Of a stretch of 7,857 bases of DNA, positions 5,912-7,857 are shown one piece after another. Origin of the DNA: Candidatus Woesearchaeota archaeon (GTDB taxonomy: Archaea; Nanobdellota; Nanobdellia; Woesearchaeales; CG1-02-33-12). A model generated the notes under the pieces. The model saw only the letters and a program-made list of their open reading frames with translations. It ran no database searches and was not told where the DNA came from. Position 1 is the first letter of the stretch; every line of letters begins with the position of its first letter. Made by a program: the position numbers and the translations under genes. The stretch lies in NCBI GenBank assembly GCA_017609385.1, contig JAFCEA010000039.1, positions 1 to 7,857 of the forward strand, given 5' to 3'.

Positions 5912-6771
5912 TCAAGCCCTGGCTTTCTTATTAAAAAAACCAGATGAAATCTTGTCAAAAGAGCAGAATCAAATGGAATCTGCTTTTTCAATATGTCTAT
6001 TATGTTTCCAACAAAGCGGTCTCCTTTTGGATTGGAGGTTGCAATAACCCTGACATGAGCATCAAGCTGGAAATGCTTGTTTGCCTTGTCATAAGTGATA
6101 ATGCCTTTTTCCATTGCAGAATATAGGGCAGCATAATCTGTTTTTTTCATTAAATTTAACTCATCAATGCAGCATATTCCCTCATTTGCCATTGGAAGAA
6201 GTCCCCTTATTATTTCATTTCCCTTAACAGCAGCTGAAAGCCCTGCCTTGGAAGCTCCGGAGCCAAGACCAAAGGATGTTATTGGATGCAAATTACTTAC
6301 TGACCTTAGTATATCGGTTTTTCCTGTTCCAGGATCCCCTAAAAGAAGTATATGAACTGGTTCTACTGCAAACAACTGTAAAGCAGCTGCCTCTTTTACC
6401 AGCCCAAGGCCAAATATATTTGGTGCAATAAACTCTTTTATTGTTTTTTTTGATCTCTCAGAAAATAACCTAAATGTTCTTCTTTTAACCTTTTCCTCAA
6501 TCTCTTTGTTTATTTTTTCTGTAAATAACTGCAGCTCATTATCCTCTAAAGCCAGGTTAAGCTGTGGAAATGAAGCATCATCCCCTATTTTTTCAGATAT
6601 GCCAAGGCTTGAAAATGAAACACCTATTTTCTTGTTCTTCAGGAGATTCTTTATTTTCTTTAAATCCCTTGGCTCAAGGTGTTTATTTAGCTCAGACATA
6701 TAGCCCCTTTCCTTTTTTGAGAGAGGCCTTACAAAATGGATAAATTTCATAAAATTTGAGGCCATAACCAT
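5893..6771 (-). CDS. MCM-like AAA+ ATPase lacking an OB-fold region (N-terminal and core piece)
   Basis: A hexameric-helicase-type AAA+ ATPase core related to the MCM replicative helicase. Motifs in order: APNIFGLGLVKEAAALQLF (residues 116-134, MCM pre-Walker helix), Walker A GDPGTGKT (145-152), SGASKAGLSAAV (171-182, counterpart of the MCM GSSAAGLTAAV segment), Walker B GICCIDEL (198-205), ALYSAMEKGIITYDKA (215-230), sensor 1 ATSNPKGDRF with N247, and the arginine finger in LLTRF (R274). Archaeal MCMs are about 650-700 residues; only some 110 residues precede the core here, too short for the usual OB-fold/zinc domain and without its cysteines, so this is a paralogue rather than the main helicase. 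Translation stops at RFARI just after the arginine finger because of a one-base frameshift. ATG at 6771 is the first start; ATG at 6765 lies 27 nt from a TATA element and may be the real leaderless start. Confidence 0.85.
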   Translation of the reverse strand: MVMASNFMKFIHFVRPLSKKERGYMSELNKHLEPRDLKKIKNLLKNKKIGVSFSSLGISEKIGDDASFPQLNLALEDNELQLFTEKINKEIEEKVKRRTFRLFSERSKKTIKEFIAPNIFGLGLVKEAAALQLFAVEPVHILLLGDPGTGKTDILRSVSNLHPITSFGLGSGASKAGLSAAVKGNEIIRGLLPMANEGICCIDELNLMKKTDYAALYSAMEKGIITYDKANKHFQLDAHVRVIATSNPKGDRFVGNIIDILKKQIPFDSALLTRFHLVFLIRKPGLERFARI

Positions 6772-6787
6772 TATTAAGAAGTTAAAG

Positions 6788-6795
6788 ATTATAAA
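6788..6795 (-). promoter_or_regulatory. TATA-like element for the MCM-like gene
   Basis: The minus strand reads TTTATAAT, centred about 21 nt before the first ATG (6771) and 27 nt before the third codon ATG (6765). The second spacing fits a leaderless start better, which would remove two residues from the annotated N-terminus. There is no Shine-Dalgarno before either ATG. Confidence 0.5.
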
Positions 6796-6875
6796 GGTTT
6801 TGTTTTGCTAATAGTTTAGGATAGTTGAAATTTTTTTTGATTATTTTGTAGCTTTATGTTTATTCAACAAAAATT

Positions 6876-6891
6876 TGTATAACTGTATAAC
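6876..6891 (+). repeat. Tandem 8-bp repeat (TGTATAAC x2) upstream of the 97-aa gene
   Basis: TGTATAAC occurs twice head-to-tail at 6876-6883 and 6884-6891, about 22 nt before the TATA element of the plus-strand gene. It may be a double regulator half-site or chance in AT-rich sequence. Apart from this, the two promoters and a T8 run at 6831-6838, the 186-bp intergenic region 6772-6957 shows nothing. Confidence 0.4.
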
Positions 6892-6912
6892 TAGAAATTG
6901 GTTTGGCGAAAG

Positions 6913-6920
6913 ATTTATAA
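6913..6920 (+). promoter_or_regulatory. TATA box for the 97-aa gene
   Basis: TTTATAAA lies about 26 nt before the expected transcript start near 6943, which would give a short leader of about 15 nt that contains the Shine-Dalgarno at 6946-6951. This differs from the leaderless arrangement of the other units in the window. Confidence 0.6.
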
Positions 6921-6945
6921 AGTTGTATCTATTTTAAAGTTGTTA

Positions 6946-6951
6946 AAGGAG
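6946..6951 (+). promoter_or_regulatory. Shine-Dalgarno of the 97-aa gene
   Basis: AAGGAG, extending to AAAGGAGAT, lies 6 nt before the ATG at 6958. It is the only strong Shine-Dalgarno before a gene start in this window and fixes the start codon of the downstream gene. Confidence 0.75.
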
Positions 6952-6957
6952 ATTTAG

Positions 6958-7251
6958 ATGAAGCCAGAAGATTTATATGAAAAGATAGAAAGGATTTGTG
7001 AACTTGATGAGATAATCCTTGAAAGACATAAAAAGGAAAAATTAGAAATTGGAGATAAGGATGTCATACAATACAATCACTTGGTTAATTCTATCATACA
7101 ATCCATACAACCTTTACATCCAGAATATTTAATAGAAAATTTAAAAAAATATCATTTATTTTTAGAAGACAAAAAAGAAGAAGAATTATACCAACAAAAA
7201 GAGAATTTAAAAAATAAATTAGGGGATTTCATAGATAATATTAATCTTTGA
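6958..7251 (+). CDS. Small charged helical orphan protein (97 aa)
   Basis: I recognise no family. The 97-residue product is highly charged and predicted helical, with a probable coiled-coil at the C-terminal end (KKYHLFLEDKKEEELYQQKE, about residues 63-82). The N-terminal MKPEDLYEKIERICELDEII and the central IQYNHLVNSIIQSIQPLHPEY segments look like helices of a small bundle. There is no signal peptide, membrane segment or metal site. Base composition is poorer in GC than in the neighbouring core genes. It has its own TATA box and a strong Shine-Dalgarno. Its last 33 bp overlap, tail-to-tail, the truncated end of the RNA methyltransferase gene, which suggests that this gene or its flank arrived with the rearrangement that shortened the methyltransferase. 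A small regulator or partner protein is possible, but nothing shows it. Confidence 0.72.
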   Translation: MKPEDLYEKIERICELDEIILERHKKEKLEIGDKDVIQYNHLVNSIIQSIQPLHPEYLIENLKKYHLFLEDKKEEELYQQKENLKNKLGDFIDNINL

Positions 7252-7482
7252 ATTATTGTATCTTTGACCATTGAACTCTTTTACTGTTGGGCTGTGTTTT
7301 ATATTTAAATCAATCTTTTCAAGCTTTGCATTTTCATATTTGTTTAATAAAAAATCAATTATTGCCTCATTTTCCTCTGGCTCCAGTGTGCATGTGGAGT
7401 AAGTCATTACTCCGCCCGGTTTTAAGCAGTTGAATGCAACATCAATCAGCTGCCTCTGTGCCTCTGGGTTCCTGCAATTCTT
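7219..7482 (-). pseudogene. NOL1/NOP2/Sun RNA m5C methyltransferase, C-terminal piece (frameshifted, truncated)
   Basis: This is the continuation of the methyltransferase in the frame reached only if one copy of the 8-bp duplication at 7451-7466 is removed. The frame is open from 7482; homologous sequence begins at QRQLIDVAFNCLKPGGVMTYSTCTLEPEENE, which contains the motif VI cysteine (STCTL), the catalytic nucleophile in this family, and the PEENE block. An ATG at 7407 (MTYSTC) lies inside the domain and is unlikely to be a real start. The end, NGQRYNNSKINIIYEIP, stops where relatives usually continue into an R-I-x-P-H ... G-F-F-I-A-K-L strand; that segment is absent in all frames nearby. The stop lies inside the 97-aa gene on the other strand. 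Probably non-functional. Confidence 0.85.
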
Positions 7483-7857
7483 TTAACCATGTTTGGATTC
7501 CACATTGATAAAGTTTTTAGGCTCTTTCTTATTGTGCCTGTTCCAGAGCAGGGAGCATCTAATAGTATTTTGTCAAAAGGCATTTTAAAAAAGCGGCCTT
7601 CCATTAATGTAACTAGTGTATTTGTTGCTCCTGTTCTCTGAATGTTAAAGCTTAATGGAGCCATTCTTTTGTAGTCAGAATCATTTGAAATCAAAACACC
7701 CTTATTTTTCATCATTGCTGCTATCTGGGTTGTTTTTGAGCCCGGAGCAGAGCACATATCTAAAACAACCTCATCTGGTTTTGCATCAAGAACAACTGGT
7801 GGGATCATTGAAGCTGCTTCCTGGACATAGAAATAACCTAAGCTATGTTCAATAAGA
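7446..7857 (-). pseudogene. NOL1/NOP2/Sun RNA m5C methyltransferase, SAM-binding piece (5' end outside window)
   Basis: Members methylate C5 of cytosine in tRNA or rRNA using S-adenosylmethionine. The reading frame is open to the right window edge and begins in the window with LIEHSLGYFYVQEAASMIPP, the usual lead-in to the methyltransferase domain, so an ATG at 7808 is not the start. Seen next: VVLDMCSAPGSKTTQIA (SAM motif I), the acidic ND pair in LISNDSDYKRM, and motif IV KILLDAPCSGTGT with the conserved cysteine that releases the product. After MWNPNMVKRIAGTQR the frame runs into an 8-bp tandem duplication and stops at TGA (7446-7448). The second, nucleophilic cysteine therefore lies in a different frame. 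Restoring the 8 bp gives 209 residues to the window edge. Whether it is a tRNA (Trm4-like) or rRNA enzyme cannot be told. Confidence 0.9.
7451..7466. repeat. Exact 8-bp tandem duplication causing the methyltransferase frameshift
   Basis: TGCCTCTG occurs twice head-to-tail at 7451-7458 and 7459-7466. Deleting one copy restores the reading ...GTQRQLIDVAF..., which matches the methyltransferase family, so the second copy is the lesion. Confidence 0.85.

Noticed and set aside
5382..6047. Plus-strand open frame of 221 codons
   Set aside because: It is antisense to the GTPase promoter, the MCM-like lid and part of its core; the translation is hydrophobic and Ser-rich, as expected of an antisense frame.
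6831..6838. T8 run as a terminator
   Set aside because: No plus-strand gene ends upstream of it; the flanking genes are transcribed away from this spot.
7219..7407. A separate 62-residue gene starting at MTYSTC
   Set aside because: That ATG sits inside the methyltransferase domain next to the catalytic STCTL motif; the frame continues upstream to the 8-bp duplication.
1..7857. CRISPR array, transposon ends, integrase or toxin-antitoxin pair
   Set aside because: No spaced repeat series, transposase or integrase motif, or paired small genes of that kind can be seen in the window; the two orphan genes are single and far apart.

Overview
The window looks like a compact, AT-rich archaeal chromosome segment, most plausibly from a small-genome (DPANN-type) lineage. 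The case rests on four things. A tight Era-like GTPase / DUF2073 / Zn-ribbon operon is, as far as I know, an archaeal arrangement. There is an MCM-like AAA+ ATPase. The tRNA-Thr has discriminator U73 and no encoded CCA. Most transcription units have a TATA-like element about 25-30 nt before the start codon, which predicts leaderless mRNAs. The exact lineage is inference.

Layout. 1-1034 (minus): a tRNA-Thr(UGU) is followed after 13 nt by a helical protein of unknown function and, 1 nt later, by a bacterial-type zinc-LID adenylate kinase that runs off the left edge. All three appear to share the single tRNA promoter. 1035-1124 is a divergent promoter region. 1125-3640 (plus): a 459-aa protein I do not recognise, then a GT4 glycosyltransferase 11 nt downstream; these form an apparent two-gene operon probably linked to glycolipid or envelope glycan synthesis. 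3705-4091 (plus): a small orphan gene. 4121-5539 (minus): the operon Era-like GTPase -> DUF2073 -> Zn-ribbon protein (DUF2072/COG3364-like). 5606-6771 (minus): an MCM-like ATPase without room for the usual MCM N-terminal domain, split by a one-base frameshift. 6772-6957: a divergent intergenic region with two promoters and a tandem 8-bp repeat. 6958-7251 (plus): a small orphan gene with a clear Shine-Dalgarno. 7219-7857 (minus): a NOL1/NOP2/Sun-type RNA m5C methyltransferase, cut by the right window edge, broken by an exact 8-bp tandem duplication and apparently missing its C-terminal motif.

Functionally the window mixes translation and RNA genes (tRNA, m5C methyltransferase, possibly the Era-like GTPase operon), nucleotide metabolism (Adk), replication-type ATPase chemistry (MCM-like) and envelope chemistry (GT4). 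I see no CRISPR array, transposase, integrase or rRNA. The most notable points are the two broken genes, whose lesions can be reconstructed to the base, the tRNA-led mRNA operon, the MCM-like ATPase without its N-terminal domain, and the unrecognised partner of the glycosyltransferase.
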